The notes: generated by a model not told the origin, from the letters alone. Positions 9,725 to 19,260 are shown, counted from the first letter of the stretch. The stretch is DNA of 64,000 nt from Arcanobacterium_A hippocoleae_A (GCA_040360365.1 CP136412.1); one strand, 5' to 3'. Program-made: numbers and translations.

Positions 9725-9743
9725 CGGAAAGGAGAAATAGACG

Positions 9744-10666
9744 ATGGATATTATGCTTTCTGCAATTTCTCAGGGCGCGATCTGGACGATCATGGGCATT
9801 GGTGTGTATATCACTTTCCGTGTATTGAATGAAGCAGATCTCACGACGGAAGCATCATTTACTTTGGGTGCGGCGATCGGAGCACAATTTCTCTTACTCG
9901 GAATGCATCCGCTGCTCGCATTGCTGATCGCATTTTTCACCGGAGCTGCAGCTGGTGCAATTACGGCCTTGCTCATTACGCGGGTGAAAATAAATTCACT
10001 GCTTGCGGGCATTATTACAATGACGGGTTTGTATTCCGTGAATCTTGTATTCATGGGAAAGGCCAATATTTCGATCGCCAGTGAATACACCTTAAAGTCC
10101 TTAGTTTCTCCTTTGAATCTGCCGCGTAATGTCGATACATTACTGATCGGTGTGGTCCTGATTTTGCTCGTAGTTGGGCTGCTTGGGCTTTTTTCCGGAC
10201 AGATATGGGGCAAGCGCTTATTGCTACCGGAGATAATCCGGTGATGGCTAATGCGCTTGGGATCCCGTCAAAGGAAATGATGATGCTGGGCTATATGCTC
10301 GGAAACGGGCTTATTGCGCTCTCGGGTTATCTCGTGGCCACCGACAATGGATACGCTGATATTTCAATGGGGATTGGATCTATCGTCATTGGTCTGGCGG
10401 CAATCATTATTGGTGAGGTGCTTGTGCGGAATGTCAGTTTGCCGATGCGGCTCTTCGCGATTTTTGTCGGTTCAGTGATTTATCGCCTGCTGTTGGCGCT
10501 TGTATTAGCGCTCAATATCAATACTGATCATTTCAAGCTGTTTTCAGCAATTATTCTCGGATTGTGTCTTTCCATTCCTGCACTGCAGCAGTATTTGCGG
10601 CAAAAGCAGGCGCGGAGAGTGCATGATCATGAGGGTCGCGATTTGATGAAAGGGGAAGTGCAATGA
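9744..10666 (+). CDS. trpY: ABC transporter permease, TrpY-like (one apparent 1-nt deletion)
   Basis: A multi-spanning permease of the COG4120 type, about 307 residues after repair, expected to form the channel for TrpX substrate. Hydrophobic segments run through the whole length, beginning ISQGAIWTIMGIGVYITFRVLNEADLT. The frame is lost in a T6 run at 10189-10194. A seventh T gives LFFRTDMGQALIATGDNP, the conserved cytoplasmic loop that meets the ATPase, and the rest reads on to the TGA at 10666. The ribosome site GGAAAGGAG sits before the ATG. Its stop overlaps the next ATG (ATGA), showing translational coupling with the ATPase. Confidence 0.83.
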
Positions 10667-11435
10667 GTGTCCTTTCGCTTCGGAATATTAACAAATATTT
10701 CCATCAGCGCACTGCAGATGCTTTTCAAGCCTTAAATAATGTGAGCCTGGAAGTGCCGGAAGGAGATTTTATTACGGTAGTAGGCGGTAACGGTGCCGGA
10801 AAGTCTACTTTGCTGAATATTATTTCCGGTGTGATCCTTGCTGATTCCGGAGATGTGTATATTGATGCTGATAATGTGACTGATATGCGTGAAGAAGATC
10901 GCGCCGGCCTCATTGGGCGTGTTTTTCAAGATCCGAAAATGGGGACCGCTCCGAGAATGACGGTGGCTGAAAATTTGCTGCTTGCGCAAAAGCGCGGAGA
11001 GAATCGCGGACTGCGGATTTCAATGAATGAAGCGAAGCGGAAAGAGCTTGCGGAAATTGTTGCTCCGCTTGGGCTTGGATTAGAAACACGCTTGGATACA
11101 CCGATTGGCGTGCTCTCTGGAGGGCAGCGGCAGGCAATCGCATTATTGATGGCATCATTGAAATCACCGCGCTTGTTTTTACTTGATGAACATACCGCTG
11201 CACTTGATCCGAAAACTGCGAAAGTAGTGCTTGATTTAACCAGGAAAACAATTGCGGAAAAAGATTGACTGCGTTTATGATTACTCACCATTTGAAAGAT
11301 GCTCTTGAACTAGGAAATCGGATGATCGTGATGAATCATGGCAAAATTGTGTATGATTTCTCGGCAGCGGAAAAAGCGCAGCTGAGTGCCGGGGAGCTCT
11401 ATGAGATGGTCGGAGAATTAGAAGCGAAAATCTAA
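10663..11435 (+). CDS. trpZ: ABC transporter ATP-binding protein, TrpZ-like (one apparent 1-nt deletion)
   Basis: The ATPase of the operon, about 257 residues after repair. Walker A GGNGAGKST is near residue 41, the Q-loop region is VFQDPKMGT, the signature is VLSGGQRQA and Walker B is LFLLDEHTAALDP. The frame ends early at 11268 because one T seems missing near 11266. Adding it gives KDLTAFMITHHLKDALELG with the H-loop histidine, and the frame then runs to TAA at 11433-11435. It starts inside the permease stop codon. A 16-bp hairpin follows the gene and closes the operon. Confidence 0.85.
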
Positions 11436-11470
11436 GATCAAATGAGGCCAAAAGAGTTCGGTATTTGATG

Positions 11471-11519
11471 ACGAATGCGGTCGGGGGTGTGCGCGGAGCA
11501 AATCCCCGACCGCATTCGT
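11471..11519. terminator. Strong terminator-like hairpin after the transporter operon
   Basis: A perfect 16-bp inverted repeat (11471-11486 with 11504-11519) encloses a 17-nt loop and is followed by TTTAATT. It lies between convergent transcripts (trpZ on plus, holin-like gene on minus), so it may serve both directions. Confidence 0.8.
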
Positions 11520-11592
11520 TTAATTGCGCAAAGTTATAATGAAACGCTTTCGTATTTTGGATGATGCAATGATTTTGCCGGGCAGAGCAGCG

Positions 11593-12003
11593 TCAGTCTT
11601 TTAATTTCGGCAAAAGATGCCATAGCACTGTATTGATTATCCCAATCCAAATCCCGCCGGCGACGGCCCACCAGAATCCATCTACTACGAGTCCGAGAGA
11701 TAAATGTGAGGTAATCCATGCCGTCAGCATCAGCATCAGGGCGTTTACTACGATGAAGAATAAGCCTAAGGTCAAAATATAGAATGGCAGCGAAAGTAGT
11801 TTCACGATCGGGCGTACCGCCATATTTACAATTGCCAATGCTGCCCCTGCAAGCAGGAAATAAACTAAGCGCTGGATTTCGATGGAAGTATCGGCGAGGA
11901 AGGATTCCGGGCGCACTTCGCCTTCAAGGCGGATACCGGAGAGAAATAAGGTAGTTATCCAAAGGGCGGCTGCATTTATTGCGGAAGTAATTAAGAATCG
12001 CAT
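11593..12003 (-). CDS. Phage-holin-4-like (YvlD-type) small membrane protein
   Basis: A 136-residue protein with four hydrophobic helices (about residues 4-21, 45-66, 72-95 and 104-128). The pattern AIVNMAVRPIVKLLSLPFYILTLGLFF is typical of the Phage_holin_4_2 / YvlD family, found in many bacteria as a chromosomal gene and not a phage lysis gene. Function in the family is not settled. There is no phage context here: its neighbours are a transporter operon and rpsP. It stands alone on the minus strand, with its stop facing the trpZ terminator. Confidence 0.75.
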   Translation of the reverse strand: MRFLITSAINAAALWITTLFLSGIRLEGEVRPESFLADTSIEIQRLVYFLLAGAALAIVNMAVRPIVKLLSLPFYILTLGLFFIVVNALMLMLTAWITSHLSLGLVVDGFWWAVAGGIWIGIINTVLWHLLPKLKD

Positions 12004-12412
12004 GAGTTAAGTCTAAGTGATGGCGGATCGATATTCACTGTGCCAAGCTGGCAGTGAACGATGCGGAAAAGTGAAAATATTTTTCTCATTTCTTCTTCGC
12101 GTATCTGAAGCTGGTTTTCATTTTTCGAATCTTTCGCGAAACTATACCGGGAGCAGCATATGAAAAGCGCGTTGACAGTGTGATTCAGCGGCCAGCTAAG
12201 AGCTGCATAAGTTCAACGTGAGACGTTCCACCTTTGGAATATCCTGGCAGACTGTTATCTTTTCTTTTAATCTGGCACAATTGGTTGTTGTACTTAAGGT
12301 GAAGTTGAGCCCCTCTCAAACTCGACGGAACTTGAAGTTCGGGCAATGCCGAAAATGAAACCCACCGTTTGGAGCAGCGCCCACCGAATAAGAAACAGGA
12401 GTGACCACACAA
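12004..12412 (+). promoter_or_regulatory. Promoter and leader region of the rpsP operon
   Basis: No ORF worth calling. TTGACA at 12172-12177 followed after 17 nt by GCTAAG is the best -35/-10 pair seen. The remaining 210 nt before rpsP would be a long untranslated leader, a common place for ribosomal-protein control, but I recognise no known leader motif. Confidence 0.35.
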
Positions 12413-12877
12413 GTGGCAGTCAAAATTCGTTTGAAGCGCATGGGTAAGATTCGTGAAGCTATCTACCGTGTAGTTGTTGTTGATTCCCGCAAGAAGCGCG
12501 ACGGTCGCGTGATTGAAGAAATTGGTTTCTATAATCCGAACACCAACCCTTCAATTATCGATATCAATTCTGAACGCGCACGCTACTGGATTTCCGTCGG
12601 CGCTCAGCCATCTGAACCAGTGCTCGCACAGTTGAAGATTACCGGTGACTGGCAGGCAGCGAAAGGTCTCGAAGGCGAATCTACCCTCAAAGTTTACGAA
12701 AAAGCAGATGCACAGCAAGCTCGCGAAGAAGCTGTGAAAGCTGTTCAGGACGATGCTGAAAAGCGCCGTGCTGAAAAAGCAGCAGCCCGCGAAAAGGCAG
12801 AGGCGGAAGCAAAGGCAGCAGCAGAAGCTGAAAAAGCTGCAGCTGACGAAGAATCTGGTGAAGCTGAGGAAGCATAA
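12413..12877 (+). CDS. rpsP: 30S ribosomal protein bS16
   Basis: Begins VAVKIRLKRMGKIREAIYRVVV, the family start, so GTG 12413 is chosen. An upstream in-frame GTG at 12401 lies inside the AGGAG ribosome site and is rejected. The bS16 core covers residues 1-80 (DSRKKRDGRVIEEIGFYNP). The C-terminal 70 residues are an Ala/Glu/Lys-rich, probably helical extension with coiled-coil character, longer than in E. coli (82 residues) but seen in actinobacteria. Its TAA overlaps the ATG of the KH-domain gene (TAATG), so the two are translationally coupled. Confidence 0.96.
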   Translation: MAVKIRLKRMGKIREAIYRVVVVDSRKKRDGRVIEEIGFYNPNTNPSIIDINSERARYWISVGAQPSEPVLAQLKITGDWQAAKGLEGESTLKVYEKADAQQAREEAVKAVQDDAEKRRAEKAAAREKAEAEAKAAAEAEKAAADEESGEAEEA

Positions 12878-13113
12878 TGCTATCGCAAGCACTTGAGCAT
12901 CTCGTTCGCGGGATTGTTGATAATCCAGACGATGTAGAGGTATCCGCCCGAAATAATCGGCGCGGTGAGCTTCTCGAAGTTCGGGTAAATCCAGAAGATT
13001 TAGGACGTGTAATCGGCAGGAACGGGCGCACAGCAAAAGCTTTGCGCTGTGTAATCAACGCCCTTTCTACTCATGGTTCGGTGCGTGTCGATGTAATCGA
13101 AACTGATCGATAG
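12877..13113 (+). CDS. khpA: KH-domain RNA-binding protein KhpA
   Basis: A 78-residue single KH domain protein. The GxxG loop with flanking residues is clear (GRVIGRNGRTAKALR). It follows rpsP with a one-base overlap, the usual position in Gram-positive rpsP-khpA-rimM-trmD operons. KhpA works with KhpB in post-transcriptional control of cell size in streptococci; the role here is by homology. A strong terminator follows, so rimM and trmD probably have their own promoter. Confidence 0.92.
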   Translation: MLSQALEHLVRGIVDNPDDVEVSARNNRRGELLEVRVNPEDLGRVIGRNGRTAKALRCVINALSTHGSVRVDVIETDR

Positions 13114-13125
13114 CACGTTACTTTG

Positions 13126-13156
13126 CGAAAGCCCGCACTAAAAGTGCGGGCTTTCG
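13126..13156 (+). terminator. Terminator after khpA
   Basis: CGAAAGCCCGCACT (13126-13139) and AGTGCGGGCTTTCG (13143-13156) form a perfect 14-bp stem with a short A-rich loop. The downstream T tract is weak (TGTCTTAC), so some read-through into rimM is possible. Confidence 0.8.
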
Positions 13157-13271
13157 TGTCTTACAAATATTTTCGTAACTTGCATCCTGCATCCCAAAAT
13201 ATAATTTTGAAAACCGCGGATGTAAGCCGTAAAGAATCTAATTCTCATTCTTTTAGATTAAAGGATTTAAC

Positions 13272-13946
13272 TTGCAATTAACCGTCGCAATTATTACTTC
13301 CGCACACGGCCTAAAAGGCGAAGTAAAGCTTGATGTGCGCACTGATATTCCGGAACAGCGAATCCGCACCGGGTTATCTTACGAGACGGATCCGGCTGAT
13401 TTCGGACCTCTCGAAATCAGCAATGTGCGCAGCTATAAAGAATCAGTTTTCGTAAAGTTTACGCACATTACCGACCGTTCAGCAGCGGAATCTTTGCGCG
13501 GAGTAAAACTGGTGATTGAATCTGATGAAGCTGAAGCGGAAGAAGACGCATGGTATCCGCATGAGTTAATCGGTCTGGAAGCACTTGATTCAGAAGGGTA
13601 TGAGCTTGGAATCGTCACAGGGATCCAAACAATGCCGATGCAGGATTTACTTATCGTCACTGAACAAGACGGAAAAATAGTGCAAGTACCGTTCGTAAAA
13701 GAAATCGTTACCGAAGTGGATATTGACGATCACTGTGTGGTAATCGATGCGCCTCCGGGGCTATTTTCGGAAGATGAACTCGAAATCGTAATCAGTGAAA
13801 GCGACGGCGGAGAAAACTCAGACCGTCTTACAAAAACTAAATCTGTAAATAAAATTACCCCTGGCGCCGCTATTGAAAACGGCAGCGGAAGCAGCCGCAT
13901 CACAGCTGACCGGATTGATACCTCAGATGGCGGTGCGCAAAACTAA
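13272..13946 (+). CDS. rimM: Ribosome maturation factor RimM
   Basis: RimM assists 16S rRNA processing and binds uS19. The N-terminal beta-barrel begins QLTVAIITSAHGLKGEVKLD, and the PRC-barrel half contains WYPHELIGLEALDSEGYELG and the MQDLLIV segment. The start is TTG 13272, with AAAGGAT 8 nt upstream. The conserved part ends near residue 175; a further 50 Ser/Asp/Asn-rich residues (GGENSD..., SSRITADR) look disordered and are unusual for the family. The stop overlaps the trmD start (TAATG). Confidence 0.92.
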   Translation: MQLTVAIITSAHGLKGEVKLDVRTDIPEQRIRTGLSYETDPADFGPLEISNVRSYKESVFVKFTHITDRSAAESLRGVKLVIESDEAEAEEDAWYPHELIGLEALDSEGYELGIVTGIQTMPMQDLLIVTEQDGKIVQVPFVKEIVTEVDIDDHCVVIDAPPGLFSEDELEIVISESDGGENSDRLTKTKSVNKITPGAAIENGSGSSRITADRIDTSDGGAQN

Positions 13947-15399
13947 TGCGTTTCGACATTCTTACGATTTTCCCCGAATTTTTTCATCGCTTGCGCTCTC
14001 TTTAGTAGGCAAAGCGCAAAAACGCGGACTCATTGACGTTAATGTCCACAATCTGCGCGATTGGACTCATGATATCCACAATACTGTTGATGATACGCCT
14101 TTCGGCGGCGGAGCCGGCATGGTGATGAAAGCAGATGTTTGGGCTGAAGCGATAGATGCAGTAGCTGTTCTTGGAAAGCTGCAAAACGAAAGCGGCAAAC
14201 CTGAAAGCATAGCCGCGGAAGAATCCGGAACGGATAGGCAGATTGTTTTGGCAATTCCGTCGCCATCTGGGAAACAACTGAAACAAGCTGACTTACTGCG
14301 TCTTGCAAATGCGGAACAAATTATTTTTGCCTGCGGACGTTATGAAGGTATTGACGCTCGTGTTGCGCAATATTACGCGGAACAAGCAGATTTTGCAGTA
14401 TTTGAATTTTCCCTTGGAGATTATGTGCTGAACGGCGGAGAAGTAGCAGCCGTCGCACTAATTGAAGGAGTGGCGCGGCTGGTTCCGGGAATGATGGGAA
14501 ATCCGCAATCGCTGGTGGAAGAATCACATGGCGAAGCCGGCCTGCTTGAATATCCGAATTACACGCGCCCAAGCAGTTTCCGCGGAATTGAAGTGCCGCA
14601 AATTCTTACCTCCGGTAATCACGGAGCAATTGCCCGCTGGCGAAAAGATCGTGCACTTGAACGGACCGCAGCAAGCCGTCCGGATTTGATTCGGAAACTG
14701 AAAGCGGAAAATCTTGACCGGAAAGACCGGATGAAACTTGCAGAATTTGGCTGGTTTTTCCCCAAAGGAGCAATACATCCGGTGCAGATAAAATATCGTC
14801 AGGCAGTACTGGAAGATGCGGCGGCAGTAAGCGTATTCGCTACGCAAACCTGGCCTGACGCCTGTCCGGAAGAAATCAGCGCGCAAGCAATTAACGCTTA
14901 TATTGCAGCGAACATGAACCCGGAATTATTTTCCGAATACCTGTCGGATCCGGAAAAATATCTTGTTTATGCGGCGGAAATAGCAGCGGGGAACAGAGAG
15001 ATGGGCAGCGGAGAAATCGCCGCATATCTGCTCGTAGAAATTTCCCGCGAACAAGATGGCGTGGTTGGAATAACCGATGGGGCGCCGGCAAATTTCGATT
15101 ATCACGGAATCCGCCGCGACGGTCCGCTTGTTTATCTTTCCAAAGCCTATGTTGGGCGTAAATGGCGCGGTTCGGGTATTTTTGCAGAGTTTTCGCAATG
15201 GGCGTTTGCACAGGCAGCAGCGGAACTTTCCCAGTTTGCCAATCCGTTTATTTGGCTTGGGACAGCGCTGCAGAATAAACAGGCGCAGCGCGCATACAAA
15301 AAGATTGGTTTCACCCGCTCAGGAACACGTGAATTCCATGTGGGTGATGAGGTCAACAAAGATGTCACTATGGTGCGTCCATTGAATATGGCAAAATAA
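13946..15399 (+). CDS. trmD: tRNA (guanine37-N1)-methyltransferase TrmD fused to a GNAT acetyltransferase domain
   Basis: TrmD methylates G37 of tRNAs to keep the reading frame. ATG 13946 gives MRFDILTIFPEFF, the expected N-terminus, but the frame breaks in a T6 run at 13979-13984. A seventh T joins it to SSLALSLVGKAQKRGLIDV. The trefoil-knot SAM site is intact (ACGRYEGIDARV, SLGDYVLNGGE, EESHGEAG). TrmD normally ends near residue 260 (FGWFFPKG). Here the frame continues for about 210 residues into a GNAT domain: motif A is VYLSKAYVGRKWRGSGIF and motif B is NKQAQRAYKKIGF. Total is about 484 residues. The acetyltransferase substrate is unknown; tRNA, a ribosomal protein or a small molecule are all open. 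Confidence 0.9.
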
Positions 15400-15563
15400 A
15401 TAACTGTCTTGCCGTTATTTGTGTAATACCTGCCGCAGGGGATTGCACTTCTGGCAAGTTTCCAATTGCAGAAAACCGGGCGAAGTTTTGTGTGCTTCAT
15501 CAGAAAACTCAGCCCCTGAACCCGCTCTGACCTGCGTGCAGGGTGAGAAATGAATGCAGAATA

Positions 15564-15914
15564 ATGCAGACTCTTGATATAATTGCTTCCTCGCAGCTAA
15601 AGGAACGCCCGCCGTTCCGTGCAGGTGATACCGTGAAAGTAAACGTAAAGGTTATTGAAGGTAACCGTGAACGTATCCAGGTGTTCCAAGGCGTTGTGAT
15701 TGCACGCAAAGGCGGCAGCGGTGTAAGTGCTACTTTCACTGTCCGCAAGCACTCATTCGGTACCGGCGTTGAACGAACTTTCCCATTGCATTCTCCGAAT
15801 GTGGACTCAATCGAGGTAGTTACCCGCGGTGATGTTCGCCGTGCGAAGCTCTACTACCTGCGCGGTCTCCACGGTAAGGCAGCAAAGCTAAAAGAAAAGC
15901 GTGACGACAAGTAA
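15564..15914 (+). CDS. rplS: 50S ribosomal protein bL19
   Basis: A complete 116-residue bL19, located at the 30S-50S interface. The sequence runs MQTLDIIASSQLKERPPFRAG through VFQGVVIARKGGSG and ERTFPLHSPNVDSIEV to KLYYLRGLHGKAAKLKEK. ATG 15564 is used; an in-frame GTG seven codons upstream adds residues not typical of the family. It is separated from trmD by 164 bp that hold inverted CTTGCC/GGCAAG segments, possibly a leader structure. Confidence 0.95.
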   Translation: MQTLDIIASSQLKERPPFRAGDTVKVNVKVIEGNRERIQVFQGVVIARKGGSGVSATFTVRKHSFGTGVERTFPLHSPNVDSIEVVTRGDVRRAKLYYLRGLHGKAAKLKEKRDDK

Positions 15915-15942
15915 GGCAAGTAATTTTTACAGATAACTGATA

Positions 15943-15980
15943 AATGTGAGCGTTTGGGATTCCAGGCGCTCACATTTTGT
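15943..15980 (+). terminator. Terminator after rplS
   Basis: AATGTGAGCG (15943-15952) pairs perfectly with CGCTCACATT (15967-15976), followed by TTGTATTCTTT. It ends the rimM-trmD-rplS unit. Confidence 0.8.
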
Positions 15981-16173
15981 ATTCTTTGTATGGATTCCGT
16001 TCATGGTTTCGGGGAGGGGAGTAAACGGCAAGGGGCGGGTTGGACTTTTACAGTTTCACTTTCTGATGTTTAACTTTTCGGTGTTTAGTTTCTTGGTGTT
16101 TAACTTCTTGGTATTTAATTCGGTCTTTTGGATGAATAGATATGCGAACTGGTGATGTGTGCTTATCGGGTTT

Positions 16174-16434
16174 GTGTAACTGGCGGCGAAATATTCCGCG
16201 AGCACACGCAGCTGATGGCAAAGTGCATGTGCGTCTGCGTAAGTGGCGGCAAAGTTTGCATTTTTTAACGTAACTGGCGGCGAAATAGGCGGATTTATGT
16301 AACGACGGGAGAGCCGTCGTTACTTTAGCTTCGTGACCTGCGATAACGCAAGCACTTTCGACGGTGAAAAATACAGACCAAGTTCTTGCCGTCACTTACG
16401 TAAGAAAACCGACTTCCTGCCGCTAGTTACGTAA
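16174..16434. repeat. Intergenic 31-bp repeat dyad, locus A
   Basis: Forward units with the core CGTAACTGGCGGCGAAAT begin near 16174, 16206, 16238 and 16268, spaced 30-32 bp. A central conserved block follows, holding the hairpin GTAACGACGG/CCGTCGTTAC (16299-16323) and a GTGACCTGCGATAACGCAAG segment (16333-16352). Two inverted units, TTCTTGCCGTCACTTACGTA (16383-16402) and the next about 31 bp on (to 16434), close the dyad. The same architecture recurs near 32.1 and 41.8 kb. It lies between rplS and lepB and shows no coding potential. Confidence 0.85.
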
Positions 16435-17041
16435 AATTTTCTCCTCATTGCGATCAGAGTTTTCCGCGGAAAAATATATCTTTGCCATGCAGAGCGTATT
16501 TTCTAGCGGTTTTCTTTGCCCGTACATGAAACAAAATGACGGCAGGCTGCTAACTAGCGCGAAAATCCATAAAATATATGAAAAGTCGGGAAATATGTGC
16601 ACGGGCGTGTTGCTGGCAAATTAAGGTCTGAAATCAAAATAATCGCAGCTTCCTTCCCGCACCATGACAACGAAAACCCGGAAATAAATGGAGTAACTCC
16701 TGATAGTTAGGCAGTTCTGACATCAGGAGCGGCTGTTTGCGTGAAAACTAAAGATTGCTGTTTGAAAGTGCTTCATCATGCGCCAAAAGAGACGGATAAG
16801 AGCATAAGTGCAGTTGGATGCGCCTGGCGGGGCGGGATAACCGCACAGCATAATTGCCGTGAGGGTAAAATGATTGATATTGAACAGATTTGCAAGGGTA
16901 TTGAAATTTACGGAGTAAAATCGAATTGTGATGAAAAGGCAACTTTTGATTATGCCTGTGCATTCGCTGATTCGAAACTTAGTGCGTTAACCTTGTTGAG
17001 AGTAGGGTGTAATCGGAGAAATATTAGGATGGGATAGTTAT
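16435..17041. other. Non-coding stretch before lepB
   Basis: I see no convincing gene. A 98-codon GTG-started frame (16741-17037) has no domain, mixed composition and no ribosome site, so I do not call it. CTCCTGAT (16697-16704) and ATCAGGAG (16722-16729) form an 8-bp hairpin without a T tract. The lepB promoter should be in here. Confidence 0.5.
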
Positions 17042-17959
17042 ATGGCAGATATTGAAGATGGCATCGAATTTGCAGATGCTCCAGATCAGATGCCGCCGTC
17101 TTTTCCGCCTGCAGCTGCAGCAAGTTCACGTAAACATAAACTTCCAGATTCACATCACGATGATTCTGCCGCCGCAGATTTTGATACTGATATTCAAAAC
17201 CGTAATGCGGCCGAAGATAATCTCAATAAGCTGCAGGAAAATGCTGACTATCCGCAAAAAAGCCGGCTGAAAGCGTTTCTTTCGAATGTTTTCGAATTCG
17301 CGGCAGTAGTTGCCGTCGCATTATTGGCAGCAGTTCTGTTAAAGACCTATATTATCCAGCCGTTTGAGATTCCATCCAGTTCAATGGCAAATACGCTCGT
17401 GCCGGGAGATCGAATCGTCGTAAATAAACTCGCCGATACAGAGGAGGAACTCAATCGGGGCGATATTGTAGTCTTCGTAGACCCAGGTAATTGGCTTTCC
17501 GATGTGAAGCAGCCGCAGCTGAACGGCTTGCAGCAGATACTGGTTCGTGCTGGTGAAGCAGTCGGTTTGCTGCCGCAAAACGCAGGAACACACCTCGTGA
17601 AACGGCTAATCGGAAAACCAGGGGACCATATTGTTTGCTGCACGGTTGCCGGAAATTTGACAATTAACGGAACCGAAGTGGAAGAGCCGTATTTGATTAG
17701 CGGTGCAATCGCTTCGGAACAGAAATTCGATGTGACGGTACCGGCTGGCCACTTGTGGATGATGGGCGATAATCGTCCCGGATCGAAAGATTCACGCTAC
17801 CATCAAGCAAGCACGGGATTTGGTTTTGTTCCAATCAAAAATGTGGAAGGAAGAGCCTGGCTGCGGATTTATCCATTTAATCGGTTCGGCCTGCTCAAAT
17901 CGCAATCCGATGTTTTTTCCAAAGTTAAAACCGCAGAAGCTATTCCAGCCGGCGGGTAA
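17042..17959 (+). CDS. lepB: Signal peptidase I
   Basis: A 305-residue type I signal peptidase that removes Sec and Tat signal peptides outside the membrane. A polar, probably cytoplasmic N-terminus of about 80 residues precedes a transmembrane segment (about 86-102). The catalytic Ser is in IPSSSMANTLVPGD (about Ser114), and the general-base Lys is in LVKRLIGKPGD. The box LWMMGDNRPGSKDSRYH is intact. The downstream neighbour is rnhB, the usual actinobacterial order. It would process the pilins and the GH98 protein encoded further on. Confidence 0.93.
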   Translation: MADIEDGIEFADAPDQMPPSFPPAAAASSRKHKLPDSHHDDSAAADFDTDIQNRNAAEDNLNKLQENADYPQKSRLKAFLSNVFEFAAVVAVALLAAVLLKTYIIQPFEIPSSSMANTLVPGDRIVVNKLADTEEELNRGDIVVFVDPGNWLSDVKQPQLNGLQQILVRAGEAVGLLPQNAGTHLVKRLIGKPGDHIVCCTVAGNLTINGTEVEEPYLISGAIASEQKFDVTVPAGHLWMMGDNRPGSKDSRYHQASTGFGFVPIKNVEGRAWLRIYPFNRFGLLKSQSDVFSKVKTAEAIPAGG

Positions 17960-18000
17960 AAATATTGGTGCAGAAGTAAAATAATTTGGGAGTTTTCGTG

Positions 18001-18711
18001 GTGCGAAAAGATAAAAATACCCGGCTGCGCTTTATCCCGAATCGCGATATCGAACTTGCAGCTCTCAAAGAGCTGCAGCTGAATAAGCCGAACGCAATAC
18101 TTGCAGGTGTGGATGAAGTTGGAAGAGGTTCGCTCGCGGGGCCGGTAAGTGTTGGGATTGTCTTGATTAATGCCGCAACTGGTGATGATTTTCCGCAGCA
18201 GCTCCGTGACTCAAAACAAATTTCTGCTCGCATCCGCGAATCTTTAGCAGCGCCCTGCCGCGAGTGGGGGCTGGCCAGTGCCGTCGGTTCAGCTTCCGCA
18301 AATCAAATAAATCAGCACGGAATCATCCAGGGTTTACAGCTCGCAGCTGCTGATGCAATCGCCCAATTAAGCTCACAAGGATACAAAATTGATGGGGTAC
18401 TCCTCGACGGTTCGCATAATTGGTGGAGTAATCCGGGATTGTTTAATCACGGAACTCAGCTTCCCGAAGTGCCGGTGAAGACGGTAGTGAAAGGCGATGC
18501 GCAATGTGCAGTAGTAGCTGCAGCTTCAGTGATTGCAAAGGTCTGCCGAGATCACTATATGGAAGAGATTGCGGAGCAATATCCGCAATATGATTGGGTT
18601 CACAATAAAGGGTATTCGAGTGCTAAACATATTGCAGCACTGAGTAAATACGGAGTTAGCGAGTACCATCGAACCTCCTGGAAATTACCGGGAATTAATT
18701 CGGGTGTGTGA
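18001..18711 (+). CDS. rnhB: Ribonuclease HII
   Basis: RNase HII removes single ribonucleotides and RNA from RNA-DNA hybrids. The acidic active site is recognisable: AGVDEVGRGSLAGP (Asp-Glu), the LLDGSHNWW Asp, and KGDAQCAVVAAASVIAKVCRD with its Asp. The signature HNKGYSSAKH near the end is typical. GTG 18001 is preferred, since GGGAG lies 8 nt upstream; TTG 17986 and GTG 17998 are alternatives. It lies 41 bp after lepB, so co-transcription is likely. Confidence 0.93.
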   Translation: MRKDKNTRLRFIPNRDIELAALKELQLNKPNAILAGVDEVGRGSLAGPVSVGIVLINAATGDDFPQQLRDSKQISARIRESLAAPCREWGLASAVGSASANQINQHGIIQGLQLAAADAIAQLSSQGYKIDGVLLDGSHNWWSNPGLFNHGTQLPEVPVKTVVKGDAQCAVVAAASVIAKVCRDHYMEEIAEQYPQYDWVHNKGYSSAKHIAALSKYGVSEYHRTSWKLPGINSGV

Positions 18712-18877
18712 AAAATAGTACCTAGTATTTACCAGAAGCTAAGGTAGGATTGAAAAAGTTAATTTGGTTGGATTGATTCGATATCTTTGATCTTTAAGGT
18801 AATTTACTCCGGTAAATTCGTTTGGATGATTCAACTGCCGTTTATATAATTATCCCAGCAAAAATATAAAGGAAATC

Positions 18878-19209
18878 ATGAGCGATATTGAGAATTATGA
18901 AGCTGAGAATGAGCTTGCGCTTTACCGTGAATACCGCGATGTGATTAACCTTTTCCGGTTTGTAGTGGAAACAGAACGTCGATTCTACTTGGCAAATGAT
19001 GTGGAATTAAAAGTGCGTGCTGCTGATAACGGCGATGTTTTTTTGATGTCACCTTAAATGATGCATGGGTTTGGGATATTTACCGGACATCACGTTTTGT
19101 GCGTTCAGTACATATTGTTACTTTCAAGGATGTAAATGTTGAAGAGCTGAATAAACCAGATTTACATCCGGAGCTCGAATTTGAGGTTCGCGGCGAAGAA
19201 TCTGCATAA
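18878..19209 (+). CDS. DUF2469 family protein (one apparent 1-nt deletion)
   Basis: A protein of about 110 residues that is conserved in actinobacteria directly after rnhB. It reads MSDIENYEAENELALYREY, then VETERRFYLANDVELKVRA. The frame is lost in a T7 run (19038-19044). An eighth T joins GDVFFDVTLNDAWVWDIYR and FKDVNVEELNKPDLHPELE, which match the family's second half, and the stop is TAA at 19207-19209. AAAGGAAA precedes the ATG. Function is unknown. Because of the break neither half is long enough to stand out as an ORF. Confidence 0.88.
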
Positions 19210-19222
19210 ACAATATTGCGCT

Positions 19223-19260
19223 GATACTTTTCGATAGTAGGCTAATACTTTTCGATAGTA
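19223..19260. repeat. Direct repeat pair between DUF2469 and yraN
   Basis: ATACTTTTCGATAGTA occurs twice with a 20-bp period (19224-19239 and about 19245-19260). A second small repeat (AAACGGCAAAT, period 10) lies near 19378-19402. The rest of the 300-bp gap to yraN shows no gene. The repeats may be protein-binding sites; nothing identifies the binder. Confidence 0.5.

Noticed and set aside
10180..10200. Programmed ribosomal frameshift in the transporter permease
   Set aside because: The same one-base deletion pattern affects many unrelated genes including essential ones, so an error explains it better than a special mechanism.
11593..12003. Prophage remnant on the strength of the holin-like gene
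   Set aside because: The YvlD-type family is chromosomal in many bacteria and there is no phage gene nearby.
16741..17037. 98-codon ORF upstream of lepB
   Set aside because: GTG start without a ribosome site, no family resemblance and no helix or signal pattern; likely chance.
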